A stretch of 64,000 bases of DNA, from NCBI RefSeq assembly GCF_024171945.1, contig NZ_JAMTCR010000004.1:310001-374000 (forward strand), read 5' to 3'. Position numbers and translations under genes: made by a program. The DNA is from Actinokineospora globicatena (GTDB taxonomy: Bacteria; Actinomycetota; Actinomycetes; Mycobacteriales; Pseudonocardiaceae). Of the stretch, positions 1 to 8,931 are shown piece after piece. Positions within the stretch are counted from its first letter, which is position 1; each line of letters opens with the position of its first letter. The notes below the pieces were generated by a model. That model worked only from the letters and a program-made list of their open reading frames with translations, did not search any database and was not told where the DNA came from.

Positions 1-1160
1 GCGCGACCGTCCTGGTGCCCAGCGTCACGCACTTCCCGGTCACCACGACGCTGCTGTTCTCCGGGGTCGGCACCCTGCTGTTCCTGTTCATCACCCGCAA
101 CCGGGTCCCCGCCTACCTGGGCTCGTCGTTCGCCTTCATCGGTCCGCTCGCCGCCGCCCAGCACCACGGGATGGCCGCGCAGCTGGGTGGGGTGCTGGTG
201 GCGGGCCTGCTGCTGGTCGGCGTGGGCGTCGCGGTCAAGGCGCTCGGGGTGCGGCTGCTGGAGTCGATCATGCCGCCGGTGGTGACCGGCGCGGTGATCG
301 TGCTGGTCGGGTTGAACCTGGCGCCCTCGGCCACTCGCTCGTTCGGGCTGCAACCGGTGATCGCGGTGATCACTTTGGCGGTGATCCTGGGCTGCGCGGT
401 GGTCGCCAAGGGGCTGCTCTCGCGGCTGTCGGTCCTCGTCGGCGTGCTCGTCGGCTGGGTGGTGGCCGCGCTCAGCGGCGCGCTGCCGCCGGGCAGGCTC
501 GACGCGCTGGCGGACGCGGCCTGGTTCGGGCCGCCGCAGTTCACCGCACCGCAGATCCAGCCGTCGGTGATCCTGCTGGTCATCCCGGTGGTGATCGTGC
601 TGGTCGCGGAGAACGTGGGCCACGTTAAGGCGGTCGCCGCGGTCACCGGTCGCGACCTGGACGGCTCGGTCGGCGACTCGCTCATCGCCGACGGCCTGGC
701 CACCGTGCTCGCCGGGTCCGGCGGCGGCTCCGGCACCACCACCTACGCGGAGAACATCGGCGTCATGGCCGCCACCCGGGTCTACTCGACCGCCGCGTAC
801 GGGGTGGCCGGGCTGACCGCGGTCGTGCTGTCGATGAGCCCGAAGTTCGGCGCCCTGGTCAACACCATCCCCGACGGCGTGCTCGGCGGCGCCACGATCC
901 TGCTCTACGGCATGATCGCGCTGGTCGGCGTGCGGATCTGGCTGGCCGACCGGGTCGACTTCGCCGATCCGGTCAACCTGACCGTGGTCGCGGTGGCCGT
1001 GGTGGCGGGCGCGGGCGACCTGAAGATCAGCATCGGTGACGCGGTGTTCGGCGGCATCGCCTGGGGCGCGGTCGCCGTGGTCTGCGGCTACCCGCTGCTG
1101 CGCTGGCTGGCCACCCTGCGCCGCGGTGGCGGGGTCACCGGGACGCGACCGCGCGGTTGA
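1..1160 (+). CDS. Uracil/xanthine permease (NCS2 family), 5' truncated by window edge
   Basis: Polytopic nucleobase transporter of the UraA/UapA (NCS2) family, importing uracil or xanthine at the cytoplasmic membrane. The reading frame is open from base 3, and the first visible residues ([12 protein letters not shown]) match an internal UraA segment, so the true start lies upstream and GTG at 15 is not the start. About 385 residues are visible, nearly all hydrophobic helices, with the family's central polar stretch ([11 protein letters not shown], then [17 protein letters not shown]). The stop lies 26 bp inside the convergent pyrD gene. Its position next to pyrD gives a pyrimidine context, but the substrate cannot be decided from sequence alone. 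Confidence 0.9.
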   Translation, partial: ATVLVPSVTHFPVTTTLLFSGVGTLLFLFITRNRVPAYLGSSFAFIGPLAAAQHHGMAAQLGGVLVAGLLLVGVGVAVKALGVRLLESIMPPVVTGAVIVLVGLNLAPSATRSFGLQPVIAVITLAVILGCAVVAKGLLSRLSVLVGVLVGWVVAALSGALPPGRLDALADAAWFGPPQFTAPQIQPSVILLVIPVVIVLVAENVGHVKAVAAVTGRDLDGSVGDSLIADGLATVLAGSGGGSGTTTYAENIGVMAATRVYSTAAYGVAGLTAVVLSMSPKFGALVNTIPDGVLGGATILLYGMIALVGVRIWLADRVDFADPVNLTVVAVAVVAGAGDLKISIGDAVFGGIAWGAVAVVCGYPLLRWLATLRRGGGVTGTRPRG

Positions 1161-2178
1161 TCCGCCGCACCAGCGACGGACCCTCGAAGACGAACCCGGT
1201 GTAGAGCTGCATGAGGCTGGCCCCGGCGTCGAGCATCCTGGTCGCGGCGTCGACGTCGAACACCCCACCGACCCCGATGATCGGCAGCGCGCCGCCGGTC
1301 TCGCGGGCCACGAACGCCACGACCTCCCGTGACCGGTGCGCCAGCGGTCGACCGCTGAGCCCGCCCGCCTCGGCCCCGGTCGGCGCCTCCGCCGCGGTGA
1401 GCCCGTCGCGGCCCAGGGTGGTGTTGGTCGCGATCACCCCGGACACCCGGTGGTCCGCGCAGACCTGGAGGACCTCGCTGATGGCCGCGTCGGTCAGGTC
1501 CGGGGCGATCTTGACCAGCAGCGGCTTGGCCTGGCCGCCTGCCGCGAGCTCGTCGGCCTCCCGGCGCAGCTCGCCCACGAGCGCGTCCAGCGCGGCCCGG
1601 TCCTGCAGCCCGCGCAGACCGGGGGTGTTGGGGGAGCTGACATTGACCGCGAAGTAGTCGCCGTACGGGTAGAGCGCGCGCAGCGAGTGGCGGTAGTCCT
1701 CGACCGCCTCCTCCACCGGGGTGATCTTCGACTTGCCGATGCTGATGCCCAGCGGCACCCCGACCGGGCCCAGCGCGGCCAGCCGGGCGGCCAGCGCGTC
1801 GGCCCCGGCGTTGTTGAAGCCCATCCGGTTGATGATCGCCTCGCTCTCGCGCAGGCGGAACAGCCGGGGCTGGGGGTTGCCCGGCTGGGCGTGCCGGGTG
1901 ACGGTGCCGACCTCGACGTGGCCGAAGCCCAGCGCGGGCCACGCCCGCAGCGCGCGGCCGTCCTTGTCCATCCCGGCGGCCAGCCCCACCACGCCGGGGA
2001 ACCGCACGCCGAACACGGTGCGCTCCTGCGTGGACCCGAACAGCGCGCGCAGCCCGGCCACCGCTGGGCGGACCTGGCCGAGCCTGGTCAACGCGGCCAT
2101 CGTCCGCTCGTGGGCGATCTCGGGGTCGCCCCCGCCGAGGGAGAACAGGGCGCGTCGGACGAGGTGCTTGTAGGCCAC
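1135..2178 (-). CDS. pyrD: Dihydroorotate dehydrogenase (quinone), class 2
   Basis: Membrane-associated FMN enzyme that oxidises dihydroorotate to orotate in pyrimidine synthesis and passes electrons to quinone. The 347 residues have the normal class 2 length. Visible motifs are the N-terminal membrane-association segment, [10 protein letters not shown], the phosphate/FMN region ending GFNNAGA, the catalytic-serine loop [19 protein letters not shown], and IATNTT. It converges on the permease and the two stops overlap by 26 bp, leaving no room for a terminator between them. The start is ATG at 2178 ([12 protein letters not shown]). Confidence 0.95.
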   Translation of the reverse strand: MAYKHLVRRALFSLGGGDPEIAHERTMAALTRLGQVRPAVAGLRALFGSTQERTVFGVRFPGVVGLAAGMDKDGRALRAWPALGFGHVEVGTVTRHAQPGNPQPRLFRLRESEAIINRMGFNNAGADALAARLAALGPVGVPLGISIGKSKITPVEEAVEDYRHSLRALYPYGDYFAVNVSSPNTPGLRGLQDRAALDALVGELRREADELAAGGQAKPLLVKIAPDLTDAAISEVLQVCADHRVSGVIATNTTLGRDGLTAAEAPTGAEAGGLSGRPLAHRSREVVAFVARETGGALPIIGVGGVFDVDAATRMLDAGASLMQLYTGFVFEGPSLVRRINRAVASR

Positions 2179-2292
2179 GGCCCCATCGTGTCATCCGGGT
2201 CGGCGCCGGACCGGGACCGGGCCGGGGTGCGCCGGGGGTCGGGCTGGGGCGAACACTGTGGACGATCTCCGCCGGTGGACCATGATGGCGGG

Positions 2293-3063
2293 GTGAGCGA
2301 TGGCGACGACCTGTACGGCCTGCCGAGGGCGGACTTCGTCCCGGCTCGGCGGGAGCTGGCCAAGCGGCTGCGGGCGGACGGGGACCGGGAGGCGGCCACC
2401 CGGGTGGAGAAGCTGCCGAAGCCGACGACCGCGGCGTGGCTGGTGAACCACCTGGTGCGGGCCGAGCCGGCGCGGGTCGACGCGCTCGTCGAGCTGGGGG
2501 CGGACCTGCGGGCGGCGCACGCGAAGGCTGACGGTGCCCGGTTGCGGGAGTTGGCCAGGCGCCGGACGGAGGTGGTCGCCGAGTTGGTGGCGGCCGCCGG
2601 GGAGGGGCTCAGCGAGGCGACCGTCCGCGAGTTGGAGGAGATGTTCACCACGGCCGTCGCGGACGAGGGTGCGGCGGAGGTCCTGCGGGCGGGTCGGGTG
2701 GCTTCGGTCCGCGACCTGCGGGTCGAGCAGACGTGGCCGGGGTTGAGCCTGGCGCCGGGGCCCGCGGCGGCGCCGACCCGGTCGGCTCGGCCGTCGGCGC
2801 GCGAAGCGCTGCTGGCGGCCAAGGCGGCGGTGAAGGAGGCCGAGGCGCAGCGCGCGGAGGCCGATCGGGCGGTGAGCGGCGCGGAGTCGGCGGTCTCCCA
2901 GGCGGAGACGCGGGTGCGTGAGCTCAACGTCGCGCTGGACGAGGCGGAGCACGCGGAGTTGGACGCCCGCCGCGCGTTGCAGTCGGCGCGCCGGGACGCC
3001 AAGGCGGCGGAGCGGACCGCGAGCTTGGCGTGGCGCAAGCTGCAGCAGGTCGAAGCGGAATAG
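2293..3063 (+). CDS. Conserved actinobacterial coiled-coil protein, function unknown
   Basis: Predicted soluble protein of 256 residues starting with GTG at 2293 (VSDGDDLYGLPRADFVPAR). The N-terminal half has the recognisable block RLRADGDREAATRVEKLPKP followed by TTAAWLVNHL, which I associate with a widespread but uncharacterised actinobacterial family. The C-terminal 90 residues are rich in Ala, Glu and Arg with heptad-like spacing (AEADRAVSGAESAVSQAETR), which looks like a long coiled coil. The frame is open far upstream (to 1336), but that part is the shadow of pyrD. No catalytic motif is visible and no function is assigned. Confidence 0.8.
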   Translation: MSDGDDLYGLPRADFVPARRELAKRLRADGDREAATRVEKLPKPTTAAWLVNHLVRAEPARVDALVELGADLRAAHAKADGARLRELARRRTEVVAELVAAAGEGLSEATVRELEEMFTTAVADEGAAEVLRAGRVASVRDLRVEQTWPGLSLAPGPAAAPTRSARPSAREALLAAKAAVKEAEAQRAEADRAVSGAESAVSQAETRVRELNVALDEAEHAELDARRALQSARRDAKAAERTASLAWRKLQQVEAE

Positions 3064-3422
3064 GTCTGGGCAGCAGACAGCCCTCGGGCGCGCTCCCCCC
3101 GACAAGGTGGCGGAGGGCCCGGGGCGGACTATGTCCCGGGTGCCCGAGGGCTGGATGACTGCCTGGTATTCACCGGACCGCGCCCCGTCGGACGCCTGCC
3201 GGCTCCATCATTCGCTGATGAGCGGTCCTAGCGGACAGCCACCTCACGAGTCCTTGGGGAATACACCGGTGGACCACCTCCTCTCTCGTGTACGGCCAAC
3301 CTATGCGGTGCGGCCGTGGCCTTCAATCGGTTTTCCGGGGCCGCTGGAGGGGGGTGCTAGGGTGGCTAACCACAAAAGCGTGGTGTGTGAATATCACTCA
3401 CTGTCGGCGAAGGGGGCTGCCG
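3064..3422 (+). other. Non-coding interval with strong nested hairpins
   Basis: This 359-base gap has no convincing gene. A perfect 11-bp stem (CAGCCCTCGGG at 3078-3088 with CCCGAGGGCTG at 3143-3153) encloses at least one further hairpin (CCCGGG around 3119-3140). A second hairpin (CATCA/TGATG) lies near 3208-3222, and a short GGTGG-A-CCACC palindrome near 3269. The first structure could end transcription of the preceding gene or be a small RNA. A -10-like TAGGGT at about 3358-3363 sits upstream of the next gene. Confidence 0.5.
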
Positions 3423-3851
3423 GTGCGCGCTCGCGAGGACCGGCACGGCCGCTTCGCGGTGGGGGTGGTGATCGGTACCGCTGCCGCTGCTTTGTTCTAC
3501 GAGGGGTTGCTGACCGCGGCCCCGGTGGACTTACCGGGCGCTCGTCCCGCCGCCGAGTCCGTACCCGAACCGATCCCGGCTTCAGGACACGGTGAGCCAC
3601 CGGCAGAACTGCCTACCTCGCAAGCGATCTTATCCACGCCAACGTCGCCAGGCTTAACCTCGTCGGCTACGTCGTCCGCGTCCTCCGCCGAGTCGTCGAC
3701 CACAACGGTCTTATCCACGACCACCACGGCGGCTGAAGTCACCAATACGACGCCGAAGCCGACAACCACAGTCCCTCCGGTCACCACAACCACCACCACG
3801 CGTCCCACGCGCACGACGACGCGTGAGCCCTGTGGCCTGATCTTCTGCTAA
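3423..3851 (+). CDS. Membrane-anchored or secreted Thr/Ser-rich protein
   Basis: Protein of 142 residues starting at GTG 3423, with an AGGGGG ribosome-binding site about 8 bases upstream. After a short charged start (VRAREDRHGR) there is one hydrophobic segment (FAVGVVIGTAAAALFYEGLL), probably a signal anchor. The rest is disordered and rich in Thr, Ser and Pro (for example TTTTTTRPTRTTT), ending CGLIFC. Such a composition suggests an extracellular, possibly glycosylated stalk; this is inference from composition. Its stop overlaps the convergent nei2 stop by 4 bp. Confidence 0.7.
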   Translation: MRAREDRHGRFAVGVVIGTAAAALFYEGLLTAAPVDLPGARPAAESVPEPIPASGHGEPPAELPTSQAILSTPTSPGLTSSATSSASSAESSTTTVLSTTTTAAEVTNTTPKPTTTVPPVTTTTTTRPTRTTTREPCGLIFC

Positions 3852-4645
3852 CCGACCGGCCCCGGCTGGCAGTGCGGGCAGTAGTAGGCGACGCGTTCCC
3901 TGGTGTCCGACCCCTGGGTCGTCGCGATGACCTTCCCGCCGCACACCAGGCACGGTGTGGTCCGGTGCCCGTACACCCACAGCCTCCGGTCCCGGCGCGG
4001 ATCACCCGTCGTGTGCCGGTCCACGTTCATCTTGTTGCGCTCCAGCAGGTCCCGGCTCACCGCTACCGCCCGTTCGGTGTCCACATCGGACACGGGGGTC
4101 CACGGGGACACGCCGAGCACGAAGCAGATCTCGGCCTTGAACACGTTGCCGATCCCGGCCATCACCCGCTGGTCCAGCAGCACCAGTCCGATCTCCCGCG
4201 CCGGGTCCGCCGTCAACCGCGCCAGCGCCTCGGCCGCGTGCGCCGGTCCCCAGTCCGGGTCGAGCAGGTCAGGTCCGAGGTGCGCCACGAGCCGGTGCTC
4301 GTCAGTGGTCTCGACCAGGTCCATCTCCTGCAGCAGGAACCCGATCGCCCTGGTGTCCGCGGTGTGCAGCACCGCGCGGGCCTGGTGCTCGGGGCGCCGC
4401 CAGCGGGCGGTGGTGGGGGAGACCTGCCAGACGCCGTCCATCGCGAGGTGGCTGCGGAAGCTCAGGTTCCCGGAGAACCGCAGGAACAGGTGCTTGCCCA
4501 CCGGCCGCGCCCCCAGCACCTCGCGGCCGACCAGGTCCACGGTGGCGAGCCGGGGGTGGCGCAGCTCGCCCCTGGTCAGCACGCCGCCGGTCAACGCCGT
4601 CGCCAGCATCGCGGCGGTGCGGTAGATCGTGTCGCCCTCCGGCAT
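3848..4645 (-). CDS. nei2: Fpg/Nei-family DNA glycosylase/AP lyase (Nei2-type)
   Basis: Base-excision repair enzyme that removes oxidised bases and cleaves the abasic site. The mature N-terminus would be PEGDTIYRTA, with catalytic Pro2 and Glu3 as in the Nei subgroup. The 265 residues end in a zinc finger with Cys232, Cys235, Cys256 and Cys259, which matches the normal family length. The helix-two-turn-helix region lies around RVMAGIGNVFKAEI. The gene follows the ParA-type ATPase by 4 bp and is probably co-transcribed with it. Confidence 0.93.
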   Translation of the reverse strand: MPEGDTIYRTAAMLATALTGGVLTRGELRHPRLATVDLVGREVLGARPVGKHLFLRFSGNLSFRSHLAMDGVWQVSPTTARWRRPEHQARAVLHTADTRAIGFLLQEMDLVETTDEHRLVAHLGPDLLDPDWGPAHAAEALARLTADPAREIGLVLLDQRVMAGIGNVFKAEICFVLGVSPWTPVSDVDTERAVAVSRDLLERNKMNVDRHTTGDPRRDRRLWVYGHRTTPCLVCGGKVIATTQGSDTRERVAYYCPHCQPGPVG

Positions 4646-4649
4646 CAGC

Positions 4650-5504
4650 TCACTCGCCCGAGGCCTCGTCGTCGGTCGCCTCGTCGTCCGGCCAGGCGAT
4701 CGCCTGGTGGCGACCGCGGCCGCTGGTGCGCAACACCCTGGCCAGCAGCAGGTTGAATGCCAGCGCCACCTCGCGCGCGCCGGGGGTGTGCCAGTGGTGG
4801 ATCGGCGTGCACGCGCCCTGTGCCTGCTGCACCGCCAACCGGTCCGGTAGTGCTACCGGCATCACCAGCGAACCGAAGCTCTCGCGCAGTTCGGCGATAC
4901 GGAACTGATGCTCGTAGGAGTGCGTGCGCACCTTGTTGACGACCACGCCAAGCGGGACGAGGTTCGGGTTCTGCTCGCGCCGGGTGTCTTCCACCGCCTC
5001 GAACGCGCGCTGCGCCCCGGACACCGCGTACATAGTGGGCTCAGTCACCAATAGGGCGCCGTCTGCGGCTACCAGGGCTGACCGGGTCAACCGGCCCAGC
5101 GACGGCGGACAGTCCAAGAGCACCAGTTGGTACGGCAGCTCACCCTCGGCCAGCAGCGACCCCAGCTCGGCCAGCGCCCTGCCCAACTTCTCCAGCCTGC
5201 GCATTCCCGGGTCGGGGTCGTTGAGCGACTCCAGGTCCTCGGAGCCGACCATCACGTCGACCTCCTCGCCCCACGCGCTGGGGGCGATCGCGGCGCGCAA
5301 CACCGCGGGCCGCGGGGTCTCCAGCACGTCGGCCAACGTGGCCTCCGTCTCGCCGGGGTCCAGCGTCGAGGTGGCGTTGCACTGCGGGTCCAGGTCGACC
5401 ACCAGCGTGCGGATGCCGCGGCGCAGGGCGGCCGAGGCCAGGCCGAGCGCCACCGTGGTCTTCCCCACGCCACCCTTGAGGCTGAGCACTGCCACCGTTT
5501 GCAC
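4650..5504 (-). CDS. ParA/MinD-superfamily ATPase
   Basis: Cytosolic P-loop ATPase of 284 residues. The deviant Walker A is KGGVGKTTVALG at residues 10-21; a switch I-like DLDPQCNATSTLD follows, and a Walker B-like LLDCPPSLGRLT lies near the middle. There is no ParB gene next to it and the origin is not visible, so this is more likely an orphan ParA-like positioning protein than the chromosome-segregation ParA. It is the first gene of a two-gene unit with nei2. Its cargo cannot be inferred. Confidence 0.85.
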   Translation of the reverse strand: MQTVAVLSLKGGVGKTTVALGLASAALRRGIRTLVVDLDPQCNATSTLDPGETEATLADVLETPRPAVLRAAIAPSAWGEEVDVMVGSEDLESLNDPDPGMRRLEKLGRALAELGSLLAEGELPYQLVLLDCPPSLGRLTRSALVAADGALLVTEPTMYAVSGAQRAFEAVEDTRREQNPNLVPLGVVVNKVRTHSYEHQFRIAELRESFGSLVMPVALPDRLAVQQAQGACTPIHHWHTPGAREVALAFNLLLARVLRTSGRGRHQAIAWPDDEATDDEASGE

Positions 5505-5532
5505 GACCTAGACCTTAGAGTCTCTACAGTTC

Positions 5533-6264
5533 GTGTCCATGCGACCCGATGTTGTCCGCCGTGTGCTCGACGCCGAGCTGATCGCCGCGCGTGAGCGCCG
5601 AGGTGGGGAGGCGCCGCGCGTCCTGGACGTCGGGGGCGGCAGCGGGGTCTTCGCCGTGCCGCTCGCCGTCGCGGGCTGCGCGGTGACCGTGGTCGAGCCC
5701 AGTCCCAACGCCCTGGCCACCCTGCACCGCCGTGCCCACGAGGCGGGCGTGTCGGAGCGGATCACCGCCGTGCAGGGCGACAGCGACGCGCTCGGCGACC
5801 TGGTCGCCCCCGAGTCCGCAGACCTGGTGCTGGCGCACGGGCTGCTGGAGGTCGTCGACGACCCCGCGGTCACCCTCGCCGCGCTCGCGGGCACCGTCGC
5901 CCCCGGTGGGGCGCTGTCAGTGCTGGTGGCCAACCGGTACGCGACGGTGCTGCAGCGCGCGATCTCCGGCAGGCTCGTCGACGCCCGCCGCCTGCTCGAC
6001 CACGAGACCGGGGTGCTGGGGCTCTCCGGCGAGGCGCTGCTGCGCCGCTTCGACACCGAGGGCCTGCGCGACCTGCTGGCGGCCACCGGGCTGACGCTGG
6101 AGCTGCTGCAGGGTCAGTCCGTGGTGTCCGACCTGGTCAGCGGCGCCGCCCTGGACACCTCGCCCGCCGCGGTCGAGGCGCTGGCCGAGCTGGAGCGGCT
6201 CGCCGCCGAGACCCCGCCGCTGCGCGACATCGCCACCCGGCTGCACGCCATCGCCCGGCACTGA
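5533..6264 (+). CDS. Class I SAM-dependent methyltransferase
   Basis: Predicted cytosolic methyltransferase of 243 residues. Motif I (RVLDVGGGSGVFAVPLA) binds S-adenosylmethionine, and motif II ends in an acidic residue (VTVVEPSP). A motif IV-like segment reads ADLVLAHGLLEVV. The start is GTG 5533 or ATG 5539; neither has a clear ribosome-binding site, and the short leader after the divergent parA start suggests a leaderless or nearly leaderless transcript. The substrate is unknown. Confidence 0.85.
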   Translation: MSMRPDVVRRVLDAELIAARERRGGEAPRVLDVGGGSGVFAVPLAVAGCAVTVVEPSPNALATLHRRAHEAGVSERITAVQGDSDALGDLVAPESADLVLAHGLLEVVDDPAVTLAALAGTVAPGGALSVLVANRYATVLQRAISGRLVDARRLLDHETGVLGLSGEALLRRFDTEGLRDLLAATGLTLELLQGQSVVSDLVSGAALDTSPAAVEALAELERLAAETPPLRDIATRLHAIARH

Positions 6265-6347
6265 GCCGCCCGCACTGAACGGCCCGGCACTGAACAGCCC
6301 GGGACCGCCGGGCGGGACCTGTCGGTGCGCTGTGGTTCGCTAGGGCC

Positions 6348-7622
6348 ATGGGGCGCAGTGGGGACCTGCCGAGGGGGCTCGTCGACCGGTACCGGGCCGG
6401 TCCGGAGAGCTGGCCGGACGACACCGGCTGCACGGTGCTGCACGTCGACATGGACGCCTTCTACGCGTCGGTGGAGATCAGGGAGCGACCGGAGCTGGCG
6501 GACCGGCCGGTCGTGGTGGGTGGTGTCGGCGTGCGCGGGGTCGTCTCGTCGGCGAACTACCTGGCCAGGGGTTTCGGTGTGCGCTCGGCGATGCCGACCA
6601 GCCACGCCCGCCGCCTGTGCCCGCAGGCGGTCTACCTGCCGCCGACCTTCGCGCTCTACCAAGAGGTCTCCGCCGGGGTGCAGGCGATCTTCCGCGAGAT
6701 CACCCCGCTGGTCGAGCCGCTGAGCCTGGACGAGGCGTTCCTGGACGTGGCGGGCGCGCTGCGCAGGCTGCGCCGCACCCCCGCCGGGATCGGCGCCGAG
6801 ATCCGCCGCCGGGTGCTGGCCGAGCAGGGCCTGGTGTGCTCGGTGGGCGTGGGGCCGACCAAGTTCGTCGCCAAGCTCGCCTCCGGCCTGGCCAAGCCGG
6901 ACGGGATGCTGGTCGTCCCGCGCGGGGAGATCACCGAGTTCCTGCACCCGTTGCCGGTGTCCGCGCTGTGGGGCGTGGGCAAGCGCACCGCCGAGCGGCT
7001 CTTCGACGTCGGCTTGGAGCGGGTCGCCGACGTCGCGGCCGCGCCGCTGCCCCGGTTGCGCCGGATGCTGGGCACCGCGATGGCCGAGCACCTGCACGCC
7101 CTCGCGCTCGGCCACGACCCCCGCGCGGTGGTCGCCGACACCGCGGAGAAGTCGATCGGCGCCGAGGAGACCTTCGACGTCGACCACTTCGACCGCGACC
7201 TGGTGCGCCGCGAGCTGCTGCGGCTCGCCGAGCGCACCGCCGCCACCCTGCGCGAACGCGGCCTGCGCGGCCGCACGGTCGCCATCAAGGTCCGGTTCGC
7301 CGACTTCACCACCATCAGCCGGTCCAAGACCCTGCCGGTGGCCACCGACGTCACCCAGGAGATCTACCGCACGGCCGCGCAGCTGCTCACCGAGCAGACC
7401 CCGCCCGGCGCGATCCGGCTGATCGGCGTGCGGGTCGAGCAGCTGGGGTCCGACGGCGCCGAGCAGCTGCTCATGGACGCCCCGGCGCAGGGCTGGCGCG
7501 AGGCCGACCAGGCCGCCGACAAGGCCCGCACCCGCTTCGGCGCCGCGGCGATCCGGCCCGCGGCGCTGCTGGGGGAGCGGCCCAACCGGGTCGGCGCGAC
7601 CGAACCCCGTCCCGAGCGGTGA
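6348..7622 (+). CDS. dinB: DNA polymerase IV (Y family)
   Basis: Error-prone translesion polymerase of 424 residues. The catalytic palm motifs are clear: VDMDAFYASVE with the first metal-binding Asp, and SLDEAFLDV with the paired acidic residues. The helix-hairpin-helix region (LWGVGKRTAERLFDVGL) and the little-finger domain (SIGAEETFD onward) follow in normal order. The C-terminus lacks an obvious beta-clamp QxxLF peptide. It stands alone between the methyltransferase and a secreted protein, and no SOS box was recognised in the 83 bases upstream. Confidence 0.95.
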   Translation: MGRSGDLPRGLVDRYRAGPESWPDDTGCTVLHVDMDAFYASVEIRERPELADRPVVVGGVGVRGVVSSANYLARGFGVRSAMPTSHARRLCPQAVYLPPTFALYQEVSAGVQAIFREITPLVEPLSLDEAFLDVAGALRRLRRTPAGIGAEIRRRVLAEQGLVCSVGVGPTKFVAKLASGLAKPDGMLVVPRGEITEFLHPLPVSALWGVGKRTAERLFDVGLERVADVAAAPLPRLRRMLGTAMAEHLHALALGHDPRAVVADTAEKSIGAEETFDVDHFDRDLVRRELLRLAERTAATLRERGLRGRTVAIKVRFADFTTISRSKTLPVATDVTQEIYRTAAQLLTEQTPPGAIRLIGVRVEQLGSDGAEQLLMDAPAQGWREADQAADKARTRFGAAAIRPAALLGERPNRVGATEPRPER

Positions 7623-7791
7623 CCGGGCAACCCCTGCCGCCCCCGGCACCGGGTCGCCCTGGGTTCCCCCGCGCTCGGTGATCGCTCGCCCACCGGCTGT
7701 GTCCGGTTGGTGCCAAGGCCACCGCTGTGTCGACCGGCTCCGGTAGTCCAACTCATGACCGAGTTGTCGATCACCGGAGGTACCCCCGCCG

Positions 7792-8748
7792 ATGGCCCGC
7801 TCCCGATCACTGCCCGCCCTGCTGACCGCGACCGCGCTCGCCTGCCTCGCGCTCGTCCCGCTCGCCTCCACCGCCCAAGCCGCTGTCACCGACGCGGCCC
7901 TGGCGAGCCGGTGGGCGCCGATCCACTACCAGGACACCGACTCCAGCGACTACGACGCCGACTACCTGTCCAAGGTCGACTTCGACGGGGAGTGGAACAC
8001 GCTCAACAACTGGGAGTCCCAGGACGACTCGGTGGCCCGCCTCACCGGCACCGTCTACTACTCGGTGGTCGAGACCGGCACCCACTGGTTCGTGTCCTAC
8101 TCCTTCTACCACCCGCGCGACTGGGAGGACTTCCCCGACCCGCTGAGCCTCTTCACGCATGAGAACGACATGGAGGGCGTCCTCCTGACCATCCGCAAGG
8201 ACGGGTCGACGTACGGCGCGCTGGAGGCCATGGTCACCGTCGCACACACCGACTTCTACTCTTACGTCCCCGCCGGTAGCGCGTACACCAGCGGCAGGGA
8301 GAGCGTGGACGGACAGGTCCAACTCCAGACCTACAACGGGGCCGCGCACCCGACGACGTTCCAAGAGGCCAAGGGACACGGCATCTACGCCAAGAACGCC
8401 GACCACGCCCCGGACAGCGACGGCGTCGTCTACTACCCGAGCGGCACCGCCGAGGTCCCCGCCAGCGGTACGGACACCTTCGTCGGCTACACCCTCGTCG
8501 ACGTGTTCGCCGGTAGCGGCCTGTGGGCTCGCCGCGCCAACGCCGAGACCTACGCCTCTTACGGCACCTTCCGCGGTGACAACGGCAAGGACAACGCCGC
8601 CAACGCGCCGTGGGGCTGGGACGACGGCAACGACGGGAGCGACATCCCGCGCGGGTACCTCGCGACGGACCCCGCGTACCTGGTCGGGCAGTACTTCGCG
8701 GGCGAGGGAACCTTCTCGACCACGTACACCAGGAATTCATACCGGTAG
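7792..8748 (+). CDS. Secreted protein resembling the VPS62/NPP1-like fold
   Basis: Exported protein of 318 residues with a classical signal peptide (MARSRSLPALLTATALACLA, cleavage probably after ASTAQA). The mature region is rich in Trp, Tyr and Asp. WFVSYSFYHPRDWEDF followed by HENDMEGVLLTI is reminiscent of the metal-binding core of NPP1/VPS62-type proteins, but the match is by eye only. A GGAGG lies 12 bases before ATG 7792. No enzymatic role is claimed. Confidence 0.7.
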   Translation: MARSRSLPALLTATALACLALVPLASTAQAAVTDAALASRWAPIHYQDTDSSDYDADYLSKVDFDGEWNTLNNWESQDDSVARLTGTVYYSVVETGTHWFVSYSFYHPRDWEDFPDPLSLFTHENDMEGVLLTIRKDGSTYGALEAMVTVAHTDFYSYVPAGSAYTSGRESVDGQVQLQTYNGAAHPTTFQEAKGHGIYAKNADHAPDSDGVVYYPSGTAEVPASGTDTFVGYTLVDVFAGSGLWARRANAETYASYGTFRGDNGKDNAANAPWGWDDGNDGSDIPRGYLATDPAYLVGQYFAGEGTFSTTYTRNSYR

Positions 8749-8750
8749 TG

Positions 8751-8777
8751 GGTTTGAGTCCCTGGCCTGCGGGGTAA
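8751..8777 (+). promoter_or_regulatory. Candidate SigF/SigB-type promoter of usfX-sigF
   Basis: GGTTT at 8751-8755 and GGGTAA at 8772-8777, separated by 16 bases, match the SigF/SigB-class consensus (GTTT, about 15 bases, GGGTA). It lies directly downstream of the secreted-protein stop and points at the anti-sigma/sigma operon, so it would give positive autoregulation and a leader of roughly 150 bases. The same spacing is repeated upstream of the nearby whiB gene. Confidence 0.65.
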
Positions 8778-8812
8778 CAACCACCAGGGTCCTGCCCCGC
8801 GATCTTCTCGCT

Positions 8813-8876
8813 GTGGGGCGGGGTGGCGAAGGCACCCGGGTACGAACACCGAGGTGCGAATCCCACCCCGCTCCAC
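8813..8876 (+). other. Long hairpin in the leader of usfX-sigF
   Basis: Bases 8813-8826 pair with 8863-8876 in a 14-bp stem containing a single G-U pair, closing a loop of about 36 bases. If transcription starts after the SigF-type box near 8784, this hairpin is in the untranslated leader, about 55 bases before the start codon. The 3' arm looks like the end of a tRNA but the fold is not a cloverleaf. Confidence 0.5.
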
Positions 8877-8931
8877 ATTTTCCCGCGTCGCGGTACGGTC
8901 CACCGCAGCGTATGGACGGCAGGAGGAAAGC

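Noticed and set aside
1336-2292. Upstream extension of the coiled-coil gene frame
   Set aside because: It is antisense to pyrD; GTG 2293 gives the family-like N-terminus.
6114-7889. 591-codon minus-strand open frame opposite dinB
   Set aside because: It lies antisense to the well-supported dinB gene and shows no domain; high GC keeps the frame open.
8838-8843. Second GGGTA box before usfX
   Set aside because: No GTTT element lies 14-17 bases upstream, so it does not make a SigF-type promoter.
8740-8880. tRNA-like sequence (GTGCGAATCCCACC and GCTCCAC end)
   Set aside because: The 3' arm pairs continuously with 8813-8826 as a simple hairpin; no D-arm, anticodon arm or proper T-stem can be drawn, so it is not called as a tRNA.
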